A DNA stretch of 64,000 bases, from contig NZ_ADKM02000075.1 of assembly GCF_000178155.2 (NCBI RefSeq), positions 107,814-171,813 of the forward strand, read 5' to 3'. A program made the translations under genes and the position numbers. This document shows positions 44,087 to 51,974 of this stretch, in pieces. The first letter of the stretch is position 1, and each line of letters opens with the position of its first letter. This stretch comes from Hominimerdicola alba 8 (GTDB taxonomy: Bacteria > Bacillota > Clostridia > Oscillospirales > Ruminococcaceae). Below the pieces are notes generated by a model. That model had not been told where the DNA came from, searched no databases, and was given only the letters and a program-made list of their open reading frames with translations.

Positions 44087-44160
44087 GACCGATTTGGACA
44101 AATTTGTTCTTTTTACTTTTTGTACATATTTAATTCAAATAATTTACGTATTCTGACCTT

Positions 44161-44196
44161 AAAAAAGCCCAAAGAACAGGTTTATTCTTCGGGCTT
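44161..44196 (-). terminator. Terminator of the sigma/anti-sigma operon
   Basis: Minus strand AAGCCC-gAAGAA / TTCTTT-GGGCTT followed by T run. Confidence 0.82.
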
Positions 44197-44203
44197 ATCT
44201 CAT

Positions 44204-45049
44204 TTATTCTATATTTTTGTAGAAATCCTCATATTTTCCGTCATAAACGACATCTCCGTCAGCGTTCCATGCTATGACTTCGTCGTTCTCTTTTTCAAAA
44301 ACATACTTGGCGCCGCCGGGAACTGTTTGCCGATCATCATAAAGCGTGAAACCGTTTACTCCGTACCCGTACTCAAACTCGTGATAACCCTTGACATAAT
44401 CGGGTATCTCCACCTCACCGTCGGGCTTTGTCCATTTGTTTTCACCCGATACGGTTATCGATGAAACCTCTCCGTCGGTCTGTACAGCCCAGATGTCTTC
44501 ATAGGTATCCTTTTTATCCTTTGTTCGTTGGAGCGCTATCACAGGCACTTTTACACTGAGTTCAAGTTTGCCGTCTTTGTATTCGGAGTGCATTTTGGTT
44601 GGACCGGATAGGCTTCGGATATCGGCAGAATAACGTATAAATACGCCTTTTCCTGTTTTGTCGTTGTCTTCAATGTCTGAGAAATCATAGCTGTATGCTT
44701 CTTCAATATTGAATTTATCAGGCGATATCTCGACCAGCGGCACTTCGGTCAGCAGATACCATACGCCTGTAGCCAGTGCCACAGCTCCCAATGCGATAGC
44801 AGCTGTTATGACAGCCCTTTTGTGCTTCTGTCTGCCTACCATCTTTTTGAACCTTTCACCTGTTGACTGCTTTGCTGCTGCAATTGGAAGGTCGTCACAC
44901 AACGAGTCATATTCTTTTCTGCAATCCTCGCAGCCTGTAAGGTGTGCCTTGACCGCTGCCTTTGTTCCTTCGCTGACCGCATCGTCATGATAAAGCGGCA
45001 AAAGATCGCGTACTATCTCGCAATCAAGTTCATTTGTTGTTCCTCTCAT
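44204..45049 (-). CDS. Anti-sigma factor with zinc-finger-like N-terminus
   Basis: This 281-residue protein has an N-terminal cytoplasmic zf-HC2-like anti-sigma domain (CEIVRDLLPLYHDDAVSEG, then HLTGCEDC as Hx3CxxC, residues 32-39). One transmembrane helix (VITAAIALGAVALATGVWYLL, near 85-105) follows, then an extracytoplasmic domain of about 170 residues that may sense envelope stress. Its start overlaps the sigma gene stop by ATGA, the classic ECF pair arrangement. Confidence 0.88.
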   Translation of the reverse strand: MRGTTNELDCEIVRDLLPLYHDDAVSEGTKAAVKAHLTGCEDCRKEYDSLCDDLPIAAAKQSTGERFKKMVGRQKHKRAVITAAIALGAVALATGVWYLLTEVPLVEISPDKFNIEEAYSYDFSDIEDNDKTGKGVFIRYSADIRSLSGPTKMHSEYKDGKLELSVKVPVIALQRTKDKKDTYEDIWAVQTDGEVSSITVSGENKWTKPDGEVEIPDYVKGYHEFEYGYGVNGFTLYDDRQTVPGGAKYVFEKENDEVIAWNADGDVVYDGKYEDFYKNIE

Positions 45050-45540
45050 AATTTTCCGTCCTTTCTGAGTTGTTCGGTTATTTGTTTCTTGGCACGATGA
45101 AATGTTACTCTTGCCCAGCTCTCTGTCTTGCCGAAAAGCGAGGAAATGTCCTTAAAAGACAGTTGTCCGAAAACCCTCAGCGAGAATACTTCCTTATAAG
45201 GGTCATCGAGAGTGTGCAGAATACGATGTATCTCCATAGCGCAGTAGCTGTCATCGAGCCTTTGTTCAAGTGGTGTACTGTCATCAGGGATATCCTGTTC
45301 AAGTTCCTGCACCTTTGAGTTTTTTCGGCAGATATCCAGCCATCTGTTTTTAGCTATCGCACAGAGCCATGTGTAAAGGCTGCTGTTTCCCGAATATTTT
45401 TCTTTCGAGCTGATCGCTTTCAAAAAGGTGTCTTGTGCTATATCCCTTGCAGTATCCTCGTTTCGGCATAGCGACAGAGCATATCTGTAAAGGGCTTCAT
45501 ATTCAGCTGTCAACACTTCATCGCTCATATCCTGTGCCAT
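45046..45540 (-). CDS. ECF-type RNA polymerase sigma factor
   Basis: The 164-residue sigma-70-family ECF factor has region 2 (YRYALSLCRNEDTARDIAQDTFLKAI, LYTWLCAIAKNRWLD) and region 4 (DDPYKEVFSLRVFGQLSFKDISSLFGKTESWARVTFHRAKKQI) but no regions 1 or 3. It is held by the adjacent membrane anti-sigma. An ECF-type promoter directly upstream suggests autoregulation. AAAGGAG precedes ATG. Confidence 0.95.
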   Translation of the reverse strand: MAQDMSDEVLTAEYEALYRYALSLCRNEDTARDIAQDTFLKAISSKEKYSGNSSLYTWLCAIAKNRWLDICRKNSKVQELEQDIPDDSTPLEQRLDDSYCAMEIHRILHTLDDPYKEVFSLRVFGQLSFKDISSLFGKTESWARVTFHRAKKQITEQLRKDGKL

Positions 45541-45570
45541 TTATTATCTCCTTTCTTTTGTTTTCATCTG

Positions 45571-45599
45571 TTAGACGTTTCGGACGGCAAAACGTTACA
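45571..45599 (-). promoter_or_regulatory. Putative autoregulated ECF promoter
   Basis: On the minus strand TGTAAC (45599-45594), 16 bp, CGTCTAA (45577-45571), about 30 bp before the sigma start. TGTAAC/CGTC is the classical ECF -35/-10 pattern. Confidence 0.7.
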
Positions 45600-45692
45600 A
45601 GTTTTTCAAAAAAATTTTTTCGCAGCAAAAAAATCGCTTTTTTGGGGATCTATGTTTTGCGGCGAAGCAATAGGATCTTCATAAACACCAAA

Positions 45693-45722
45693 GGACACCT
45701 CCGTGATACAGCGGAGGTGTCC
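45693..45722. terminator. Hairpin/terminator between sigma leader and element A4
   Basis: GGACACCTCCG with CGGAGGTGTCC (45712-45722); a strong stem without an adjacent T run on the plus strand. Confidence 0.6.
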
Positions 45723-45745
45723 GAGCGTGATATTATTTTTTTATA

Positions 45746-45869
45746 TGACTATCCCTTTAGCACACCAGCTGAAAATGCTGTAAACAAAAGGATAATTGAG
45801 CACCATACGCCAACCGCCTTAAGTTCTGTAAAAACGCCGTTTTGGTGGTGTGTCAGCGGGATAACCACG
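45746..45869 (+). mobile_element. Family A mini-element, copy A4 (124 bp, with 10-bp target duplication)
   Basis: TGACTATCCCTTTAGCACACC to GGTGTGTCAGCGGGATAACCACG, closely matching A2 internally (AAAATGC-G/T-GTAAACAAAAGG, CCGCCTTAAGTTCTGTA). It is flanked by the perfect direct repeat TTTTTTTATA (45736-45745 and 45870-45879). It lies at the 3' end of the sugar-binding protein gene. Confidence 0.92.
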
Positions 45870-45887
45870 TTTTTTTATAGTATATAC

Positions 45888-47303
45888 TTACTTTGTGTAT
45901 GCTGCCACAGCATCGTTGATGGTCTTAAGTTCTGAGTCTACCGTTGCGGAATACATTTCTCTCAGTTCAGTCCAGCTGTACTGCTTACCGTTGTCATCTT
46001 CCTTGTTGGTATACTCATAGAGTTTTCTTGTTACACAGCTTCCGTCAGCACTTGCGCCGTCATCTGACAGCATAGAAGAGATGCCGTAGCCGTAGTCGAA
46101 CATGAACTTGTTCTCGGTACTGGATGCTTCCATGAAAGTGTCGTACATTTCCTCTGTCCAGCAAGGATTAGCATTCAGGAACTTCTGTTTACCGTTCTCT
46201 TTGTACTCCTCGTCTGTGTTGGCCATACGGCAGCACTCAAACCATGTTTTAACTGCATCATTTGCAGTAGAACCTCTTACCCACATGTAAGCCAGCATGT
46301 CAGCTGTCATTACCTTTTCATCGTTCTGTGGGTCTGACGGAACAGGGACCACGCCCCAGTCATCGCCTTCGGAAGGACCGTTGTTGCCTGTCATAGCCCA
46401 TGTGCCCATGCAGTAGAACAGCACGTTGCCGTCCTTAAGAGCCTGCTTTGCGTTGCCGAGCCAGTTTCCGTTTACATAGCCCTTTTTGCCGATATCATAG
46501 AGCATGTTCTCTGCTCTCTCTATGTCGGGGTCGTTGAGGTTTGAAACGAATTTTCCATCCTCATAGTTGACCATAGTCTTACCGGTTTGCTGGATTATCT
46601 GTGTCTGGAACCAGCCGTTTATACCGTATCTGGGATTTTCCTCTGTAGAACCCTCACAGAACTCTTCCATCATGCTCACCCATGTATCCCAGTTCCAGTT
46701 GCCTTCGAGATATTCTTCATATGGGTCAGCCAGACCGTTCGACTGTATAACAGCATTGTCGTACATCATCATTGTGCCGACAGTGGTGCTTATCGGCGCA
46801 ACATAGTGCTTGCCGTTCATGACGAACTGGTCAGCCGAAACCTTTGTATCTGCCCAAAGCGGTGCATCAAAATCTACCAGATCGTCGATCGGCTGGTACA
46901 TATCTTTGAGTACCTGTGCAGGGAAAGCCATCCACTCATACTTGAATATATCGGGAACATCCTGCTGCGACATTATTGCACTTGCCAGCTTGTCGAACTT
47001 CTCACTGTCAGATACCTGACTCCATTTAACAGAACCGCCCTTGTTGTTGAACAATGTCATCTCTACCGACTTGTCCTCACCGCGTTTTTCATTTGGGTTA
47101 AGGTCATATGTACCCATCCAGATTATCTCTTTCTGAGCGTCATCAGCGATGTTTTCTATCTCCTCAGTGTCCTCAACTTCTACTTTCTCAACAGTGGTAA
47201 CAGGAGCTTCGCTGTCACCGTCACCTGTGCTGCTGCATGAACAAATGCTTACAGCTGATAACATAGCAACTGTCAGTGCTAACATTTTCTTTAATTTATT
47301 CAT
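45888..47303 (-). CDS. Extracellular solute-binding lipoprotein (sugar ABC transporter type), orphan
   Basis: This 471-residue protein has a lipoprotein signal with lipobox SICSC (Cys near 23), an acidic spacer, then a bacterial family-1 (MalE-like) solute-binding fold: KFDKLASAIMSQQDVPDIFKYE, YVAPISTTVGTMMMYDNAVI, NWNWDTWVSMMEEF, NVLFYCMGTWAM. It probably binds oligosaccharides. No permease or ATPase genes are adjacent, so it must use a transporter encoded elsewhere. The promoter overlaps a perfect cre-type operator, indicating carbon control. AAAGGA precedes the ATG. Confidence 0.9.
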   Translation of the reverse strand: MNKLKKMLALTVAMLSAVSICSCSSTGDGDSEAPVTTVEKVEVEDTEEIENIADDAQKEIIWMGTYDLNPNEKRGEDKSVEMTLFNNKGGSVKWSQVSDSEKFDKLASAIMSQQDVPDIFKYEWMAFPAQVLKDMYQPIDDLVDFDAPLWADTKVSADQFVMNGKHYVAPISTTVGTMMMYDNAVIQSNGLADPYEEYLEGNWNWDTWVSMMEEFCEGSTEENPRYGINGWFQTQIIQQTGKTMVNYEDGKFVSNLNDPDIERAENMLYDIGKKGYVNGNWLGNAKQALKDGNVLFYCMGTWAMTGNNGPSEGDDWGVVPVPSDPQNDEKVMTADMLAYMWVRGSTANDAVKTWFECCRMANTDEEYKENGKQKFLNANPCWTEEMYDTFMEASSTENKFMFDYGYGISSMLSDDGASADGSCVTRKLYEYTNKEDDNGKQYSWTELREMYSATVDSELKTINDAVAAYTK

Positions 47304-47351
47304 ATAGTACCAGTCCTTTCATAGCATATCCATCATGTTTTACCGTATAAT

Positions 47352-47365
47352 CGGGAACGCTTGCA
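47352..47365 (-). promoter_or_regulatory. Second LacI-type operator-like site in the leader
   Basis: Minus strand TGCAAGCGTTCCCG, with the AAGCGTT core typical of LacI/CcpA-family sites, just downstream of the predicted start of transcription; imperfect match. Confidence 0.4.
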
Positions 47366-47382
47366 CACATTTCCCTAAGTTA

Positions 47383-47411
47383 ATTATATTATACTATGAA
47401 AACGATGTCAA
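47383..47411 (-). promoter_or_regulatory. Promoter of the solute-binding protein gene with overlapping cre site
   Basis: TTGACA (47411-47406), 17-bp spacer, TATAAT (47388-47383). TGAAAACGATGTCA (47397-47410, plus-strand reading) matches the cre consensus TGWAANCGNTNWCA at every position and covers the -35 box. Confidence 0.78.
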
Positions 47412-47544
47412 TTAACAATTCAAACAAACCGAAAAAATATCATTTGTTAGTAATCAACAAAAACGGCACTAATGAATTGTTAAATTGCTAAAAATTCTAC
47501 AAAGATTAATTTCCTCGTATATCTTCAATCTGAAAATTTGCACG
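47412..47544. other. AT-rich intergenic DNA, no gene seen
   Basis: Between the solute-binding protein promoter and the 39-codon frame. No terminator, RNA or coding signal recognised. Confidence 0.4.
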
Positions 47545-47664
47545 TCAGTCTTTATCACAACTTCCATCATCTTCCTTTTCAGCTTGAAAACATTTCGTGA
47601 CAACTGCCGGCAGTATCGCAAATGAAATAAAGGTAAAAGCCGCGCTGAAAAATTCATTGAACAT
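47545..47664 (-). CDS. Small single-helix membrane peptide (39 aa)
   Basis: The 39-codon frame starts at ATG 47664, 10 bp after the stop of the membrane-protein gene, with AAGGTGAG as ribosome site. The product has one hydrophobic stretch (FFSAAFTFISFAILPAVVT) and an acidic Cys-containing tail (CFQAEKEDDGSCDKD). It would be the third cistron of the HTH-membrane operon. Function unknown; peptides of this form can be transporter accessory subunits. Confidence 0.55.
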   Translation of the reverse strand: MFNEFFSAAFTFISFAILPAVVTKCFQAEKEDDGSCDKD

Positions 47665-47674
47665 AGTTCTCACC

Positions 47675-48106
47675 TTACATTCTCTTATTGAAATAAATGT
47701 TCACGATGATATTCACTACAGCACTCAACAGCAGGGCAGCCACAAGTGTCAGACATATCTTAACATCAAAGAAGCCTGCTGCCACCGCAGCTAGTGCAGT
47801 CAGTATAACCGTTATCAAAGAGCTTTTTTGCGATGTTTCTTTTGCTATGGCGAGGTTGCGTTCATCGTTCTCATTAATGTACATTTCTTTCAGCCTGTCA
47901 TCGTTGTGCAGGGCTGTGAAGTTTTTGGCAAGTGTATATACAGCTACAATTTCAAATCCGCAGAAAAGCCCTATCGAGATACCCTGGCCAAATTCGCTCG
48001 CACCTTTTGTGAAGAAAAGAAGCGCCATGTAAAGCAAAATGGCATTCCCGCATATCAGCGAATCTATCACTACACGTTTATGAACTTTTTTTCTGAATTC
48101 TTCCAT
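47675..48106 (-). CDS. Four-helix membrane protein linked to an HTH regulator
   Basis: This 143-residue protein has helices at about 12-32, 42-60, 92-110 and 114-137 (LICGNAILLYMALLFF, ISIGLFCGFEIVAVYTL, LITVILTALAAVAAGFF, LTLVAALLLSAVVNIIVNIYF). A conserved-looking cytoplasmic loop KEMYINENDERNLAI joins helices 2 and 3. It follows the HTH gene by 2 bp. Such HTH-membrane pairs are frequent in Firmicutes; the substrate or target is unknown. Confidence 0.8.
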   Translation of the reverse strand: MEEFRKKVHKRVVIDSLICGNAILLYMALLFFTKGASEFGQGISIGLFCGFEIVAVYTLAKNFTALHNDDRLKEMYINENDERNLAIAKETSQKSSLITVILTALAAVAAGFFDVKICLTLVAALLLSAVVNIIVNIYFNKRM

Positions 48107-48108
48107 AG

Positions 48109-48324
48109 TTATTCTCCTTTCAGATCTTCGTCGCCTTCAAAAATAAATAGTTCTTCGATCGTCATGCCGAAAAATTGTGCCGCCTTATGTGCCAGAACCA
48201 GTGAAGCATTGTACCTGCCGTTTTCCAGCGAGATTATCGTCTGTCTGGTGACACACAGCGCATTAGCAAGTTCCTGCTGGGTGACTTTTCTTGCCTTTCT
48301 CAGTTCTTGTATCCTGTTTTTCAA
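48109..48324 (-). CDS. XRE-family HTH regulator (short, TTG start)
   Basis: This 71-residue Cro/cI-type regulator has an HTH (VTQQELANALCVTRQTIISLENGRYNAS) and the tail AAQFFGMTIEELFIFE, as in the YozG/Xre-small class. The natural start is TTG 48324, giving N-terminal (M)KNRIQELRKARK, with GGGAGG at 48335-48340; the longer frame from 48378 would overlap the -10 box. A 16-bp palindrome at the transcription start suggests autorepression. Confidence 0.88.
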   Translation of the reverse strand: MKNRIQELRKARKVTQQELANALCVTRQTIISLENGRYNASLVLAHKAAQFFGMTIEELFIFEGDEDLKGE

Positions 48325-48346
48325 ATCAGTATGACCTCCCTTAGGA

Positions 48347-48397
48347 GTAAAGTTAACTTTACATAGAAAGTATAGCACACTTTACACCAAATGTCAA
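48347..48397 (-). promoter_or_regulatory. Promoter and palindromic operator of the HTH operon
   Basis: TTGACA (48397-48392), 17-bp spacer, TATACT (48374-48369). The perfect palindrome GTAAAGTTAACTTTAC (48347-48362) covers the expected start site; a further half-site (ACTTTAC) lies in the spacer. Confidence 0.82.
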
Positions 48398-48452
48398 GCG
48401 TATTTTACATTTTTCTCGAAATTATTTACTGCAAAGTGTTCATTCAAAGTAC

Positions 48453-48481
48453 TTGCAATATCCGTGAATATGGTGTATAAT
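48453..48481 (+). promoter_or_regulatory. Promoter of the rnhA-cysteine desulfurase-mnmA operon
   Basis: TTGCAA (48453-48458), 17-bp spacer, TATAAT (48476-48481). Confidence 0.75.
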
Positions 48482-48528
48482 ATTTTTCGTGGGTAACTAC
48501 TATACAAATATGAAAACGGAGAACAAAT

Positions 48529-49002
48529 ATGAAAAAGATAGAGATCTTTACAGACGGCGCATGTTCGGGAAACCCGGGACCGGGCGGTTACGGTACGATA
48601 CTTCGCTTTAACGATATTACCAAAGAACTTTACGGCGGCGACCCCAAGACCACCAACAACCGCATGGAGATGATGGCTGTTATCAAAGGATTGCAGGCAC
48701 TTAAAGAATCTTGTGAGATCACTCTGTACAGTGATTCGCAGTATGTTATAAATGCCATAACAAAGGGCTGGGCTGAGGGCTGGAAAAAGCGCGGCTGGGT
48801 AAAATCTGACAAAAAGCCAGCACTGAACAGCGACCTCTGGGAGATCATTCTTCAGCTGTTAGCAGTGCATAAAGTCAGCTTTGTGTGGGTGAAAGGTCAT
48901 GCGGGTCACCCCGAAAATGAGCGCTGCGATCATCTGGCGGTCACAGGCTCGCAGGAAGCTAAAAAGCTGGGCAAATGCTTTGACAAGGTAGTGGGTGAGT
49001 AA
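48529..49002 (+). CDS. rnhA: Ribonuclease HI
   Basis: The 157-residue enzyme removes RNA from RNA-DNA hybrids. It has the start [16 protein letters not shown] (catalytic Asp 8), [13 protein letters not shown] (Glu near 48), LYSDSQYV (Asp near 69), [12 protein letters not shown] with the basic protrusion, and [14 protein letters not shown] (His and final Asp). Full-length and typical. The stop overlaps the next start by one base (TAATG). Confidence 0.96.
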   Translation: MKKIEIFTDGACSGNPGPGGYGTILRFNDITKELYGGDPKTTNNRMEMMAVIKGLQALKESCEITLYSDSQYVINAITKGWAEGWKKRGWVKSDKKPALNSDLWEIILQLLAVHKVSFVWVKGHAGHPENERCDHLAVTGSQEAKKLGKCFDKVVGE

Positions 49003-50210
49003 TGGAAAAGCGTTTTGTATATGCGGATAATGCCGCGACAACTAATGTTTCAGAAACAGCTTTTAATGCCATGCTGCCTTTTTTAAAAGAGCAGTACGGC
49101 AATCCGTCCAGCATCTATTCGCTGGGAATGGATGCTGCAAAAGCTGTTCTCAATGCCCGCCGTCAGGTGGCTGAGGTACTGGGCGCGGCAAGACCGTCGG
49201 AGATATTTTTCACATCAGGTGGTTCTGAGGCTGATAACATGGCGGTCATTGGCGGCGCTGAACTGGGTGCAAAAAGCGGCAATCGGCACATCATCACCTC
49301 GAATATTGAGCATCACGCTGTGCTGCACAGCTGTGAATATCTTGAAGGTAAGGGCTTTGAGGTGACATATCTGCCTGCCGATGAAAACGGTCTTATATCG
49401 GCTGAACAGGTCAGCAATGCCATACGTGAAGACACAGCACTTGTGACGATAATGGCTGTGAACAACGAAATAGGCAGTATCCAGCCAATATCTGAGATAG
49501 GGAGCATTTGCCGCGAAAGGGGAGTGCTGTTCCACACAGATGCTGTTCAGGCGGTGGGACACATGGAGATCGACCTGCAAAAATCGTGCATTGATATGCT
49601 GTCGCTTTCGGGGCATAAATTCCATTCGCCAAAAGGTGTAGGCGCTTTGTATGTGCGCAGCTGGATAGACCTGCCTTCGCTGATACACGGCGGTGCGCAG
49701 GAACGCGGCAAACGTGCAGGTACAGAGAATGTGGCAGGCATAGTCGCTATGGGCGCTGCGATAACAGAGGCTGCTGCTGATATATCAGCCCGCAGTGAAC
49801 GTCTTGCAAAAATGCGTGACAGGCTCACAGACGGCATACTTGCGTCCATACCACACTCCCGTCTGAACGGTGGAATAAAGTGCCGCGCGGCAGGTAATGT
49901 TAATGTTTCTTTTCGCGGCATAGAGGGTGAAAGCCTTCTGCTGGCGCTGGATATTGCGGGCATAGCTGCATCTTCGGGTTCGGCATGTACCAGCGGTTCT
50001 ATCGACCCGTCACATGTTCTGACTGCGATAGGTCTGCCCGAAGAATTGGCAAAAGGTTCACTAAGGCTCACACTTGGCGATAATAACACAGATGATGATA
50101 TTGACTATATTCTCAAAGTTCTGCCCGATACAGTGAAAAAGCTGCGGCGTATGTCGCCCATGTGGCAGCGTATCTGCCGTGAAGAAGGAATAGATGACTA
50201 TACTATATAA
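49002..50210 (+). CDS. Cysteine desulfurase (IscS/NifS family)
   Basis: This 402-residue PLP enzyme takes sulfur from cysteine. Features: [59 protein letters not shown], the PLP-Lys motif [18 protein letters not shown] and the catalytic Cys loop [10 protein letters not shown] near 330. Being directly upstream of mnmA, it probably supplies sulfur for tRNA 2-thiouridine. It overlaps rnhA by one base. Confidence 0.95.
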   Translation: MEKRFVYADNAATTNVSETAFNAMLPFLKEQYGNPSSIYSLGMDAAKAVLNARRQVAEVLGAARPSEIFFTSGGSEADNMAVIGGAELGAKSGNRHIITSNIEHHAVLHSCEYLEGKGFEVTYLPADENGLISAEQVSNAIREDTALVTIMAVNNEIGSIQPISEIGSICRERGVLFHTDAVQAVGHMEIDLQKSCIDMLSLSGHKFHSPKGVGALYVRSWIDLPSLIHGGAQERGKRAGTENVAGIVAMGAAITEAAADISARSERLAKMRDRLTDGILASIPHSRLNGGIKCRAAGNVNVSFRGIEGESLLLALDIAGIAASSGSACTSGSIDPSHVLTAIGLPEELAKGSLRLTLGDNNTDDDIDYILKVLPDTVKKLRRMSPMWQRICREEGIDDYTI

Positions 50211-50224
50211 ATAAGGGATATTTT

Positions 50225-51295
50225 ATGACAAAAAAGAGAGTTCTTGCTGCCATGAGCGGCGGCGTTGACAGTTCGGCAGCGGTCAAGCTGCTGCTTGATA
50301 AGGGTTATGAAGTTGCGGGTGCAACTATGCACCTATATAATAATGAAGATATAGGCATCAGGGAAAAAAACTGCTGTTCGCTGAATGATGTTGAGGACGC
50401 AAGGCTTGTCGCTTTGAAGCTGGGCATTGATTTTCATGTTTTCAACTTCTCCGATGAATTTAAAATGCGCGTCATGGACGACTTTGTGAACACTTATCTG
50501 AGCGGAGGCACACCCAATCCCTGCATCGAGTGCAACAAGCATCTGAAATTCGGCAGATTTCTTGAACGCGCTGAACTTCTGGGTTTTGATTATATCGCCA
50601 CAGGGCATTATGTGACTTCTCATTATGATGAAGCGAGCGGGCGATGGCTGTTAAAGCGTTCGGCTGACCGCGCAAAAGACCAGAGTTATGTGCTTTACGG
50701 AATGACTCAGCATCAGTTGGCGCACACGATATTCCCTGTGGGTGATATGAATAAAACCGATATACGCGCCCTTGCTGAGGAAAATGGTCTGATAAATGCA
50801 CATAAACGCGATTCGCAGGATATATGTTTTATCCCCGACGGTGATTATGCGAAGTTTATAACCGAAGCCGCAGGTGAACAGCCAGCGGGCGACATAGTTC
50901 TTTCAGATGGCACAGTGCTTGGTAAGCACAGGGGACTTATACACTATACGGTAGGTCAGCGGCGCGGTGTGGGCGTATCATACAGCGAACCGCTTTTTGT
51001 CACGTCTAAAGATATGGCACAGAACAAGCTGATAATGGGTACTGCTGAACAACTCTGCTCAAAAACGCTGACGGCGGGCGAGGTGAATTTCATCACCGTT
51101 GATAAATTGACTTCACCGCTGAAATGTACCGCCCAGACCCGCTACCACCAGCAGGATGTTCCCTGTACAGTCTTCCAGATCGATGAAAACACCGTCAAAG
51201 TCGAATTTGATAAACCCCACAAGGCTATATCAAAGGGGCAGGCAGTTGTATTCTATGACGGCGAATACGTTGTCGGCGGCGGCAAGATATTGTAA
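50225..51295 (+). CDS. mnmA: tRNA-specific 2-thiouridylase
   Basis: This 356-residue enzyme 2-thiolates U34 of Lys, Glu and Gln tRNAs. It has PP-loop AMSGGVDSSAAVKLL, the first catalytic Cys region GGTPNPCIECNKHLKF, DYIATGHYV, AKDQSYVLYGM, the second catalytic Cys DSQDICFIPDGDYAKF and C-terminal HYTVGQRRGVGVS. It follows a cysteine desulfurase by 14 bp. No terminator is seen downstream, where a broken gene begins. Confidence 0.96.
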   Translation: MTKKRVLAAMSGGVDSSAAVKLLLDKGYEVAGATMHLYNNEDIGIREKNCCSLNDVEDARLVALKLGIDFHVFNFSDEFKMRVMDDFVNTYLSGGTPNPCIECNKHLKFGRFLERAELLGFDYIATGHYVTSHYDEASGRWLLKRSADRAKDQSYVLYGMTQHQLAHTIFPVGDMNKTDIRALAEENGLINAHKRDSQDICFIPDGDYAKFITEAAGEQPAGDIVLSDGTVLGKHRGLIHYTVGQRRGVGVSYSEPLFVTSKDMAQNKLIMGTAEQLCSKTLTAGEVNFITVDKLTSPLKCTAQTRYHQQDVPCTVFQIDENTVKVEFDKPHKAISKGQAVVFYDGEYVVGGGKIL

Positions 51296-51299
51296 AAAA

Positions 51300-51974
51300 C
51301 GGACAGCCCGCACTGTTTCTATTGATCTTTATGCTGATGAGCCTTTCAATGCAGATAATTTTATAAAGAACGGCAGATGTTGTCGTTTTATTGCTAAAAG
51401 CTGTCCCATTAATGTGAACAGTCTTGAAACAGCTATGCACAGTATCAGGGACTGAACTTTTGCTGAACTCATTAAGGACAGTCGTAAGATCGGTGAGGTC
51501 ATTGAAAATGACAAGTTCGGAAGCAACACAAACATCTCTCTTCGGAGGGATCATTGGTGGAATGAATCGTGGGATATATACTCTCAAGCTGTTCCGAAAT
51601 TTATACTTGAATTTGACATCTATGAAGAAACGAATGAGCGTTCATATGAGGGGAATTTGAATAAAGATGATTATGATGAAATTACTGCATTGTTCAGAGG
51701 AATTACAGACGGCAATGGTACTGATGAACTATGTCAAGTTCTGATGATCCCCAGTGATTTTGGCAGTATATGTGAGGGTTCTTGTGTTGAGGTTGCTGAG
51801 CCTCTTGTAACTGAACTGATCGAGGACATAGAATCCATTCTAAAAAAACACAATATCCCTTTCCCCGACAGAGTATCATTAAGTCATTCTGGATATGAAA
51901 GGGGAAAGTCCGTAGGACGTGAAGAAAAAGAACCGGGTTACTATAATATCGGCAGTATGGGCGCATTCAGGTAA
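51300..51974 (+). pseudogene. Interrupted gene of unknown family (in-frame TGA)
   Basis: One reading frame from just after mnmA to 51974 looks coding (TVSIDLYADEPFNADNFIKNG; then FAELIKDSRKIGEVIEND, PKFILEFDIYEETNERSY, DYDEITALFRGITDG, VAEPLVTELIEDIESILKKH). It is broken by TGA at 51453-51455 and has no start codon with a ribosome site at its 5' end. I take it as a decayed gene whose 5' end was lost next to mnmA. A short intact C-terminal product from the TTG at 51657 is possible but unsupported. No domain recognised. Confidence 0.5.

Noticed and set aside
1528..45869. Family A as a conserved structured RNA such as a riboswitch
   Set aside because: Perfect 10-bp flanking duplications at three sites and variable positions relative to genes favour mobile elements, although folding in transcripts remains possible.
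48325..48378. Upstream start for the XRE regulator
   Set aside because: It overlaps the operator palindrome and -10 box; TTG 48324 gives the family-typical N-terminus.
51453..51455. TGA read as selenocysteine or recoded
   Set aside because: No supporting downstream hairpin or selenoprotein family recognised, and the frame also lacks a start; decay is simpler.
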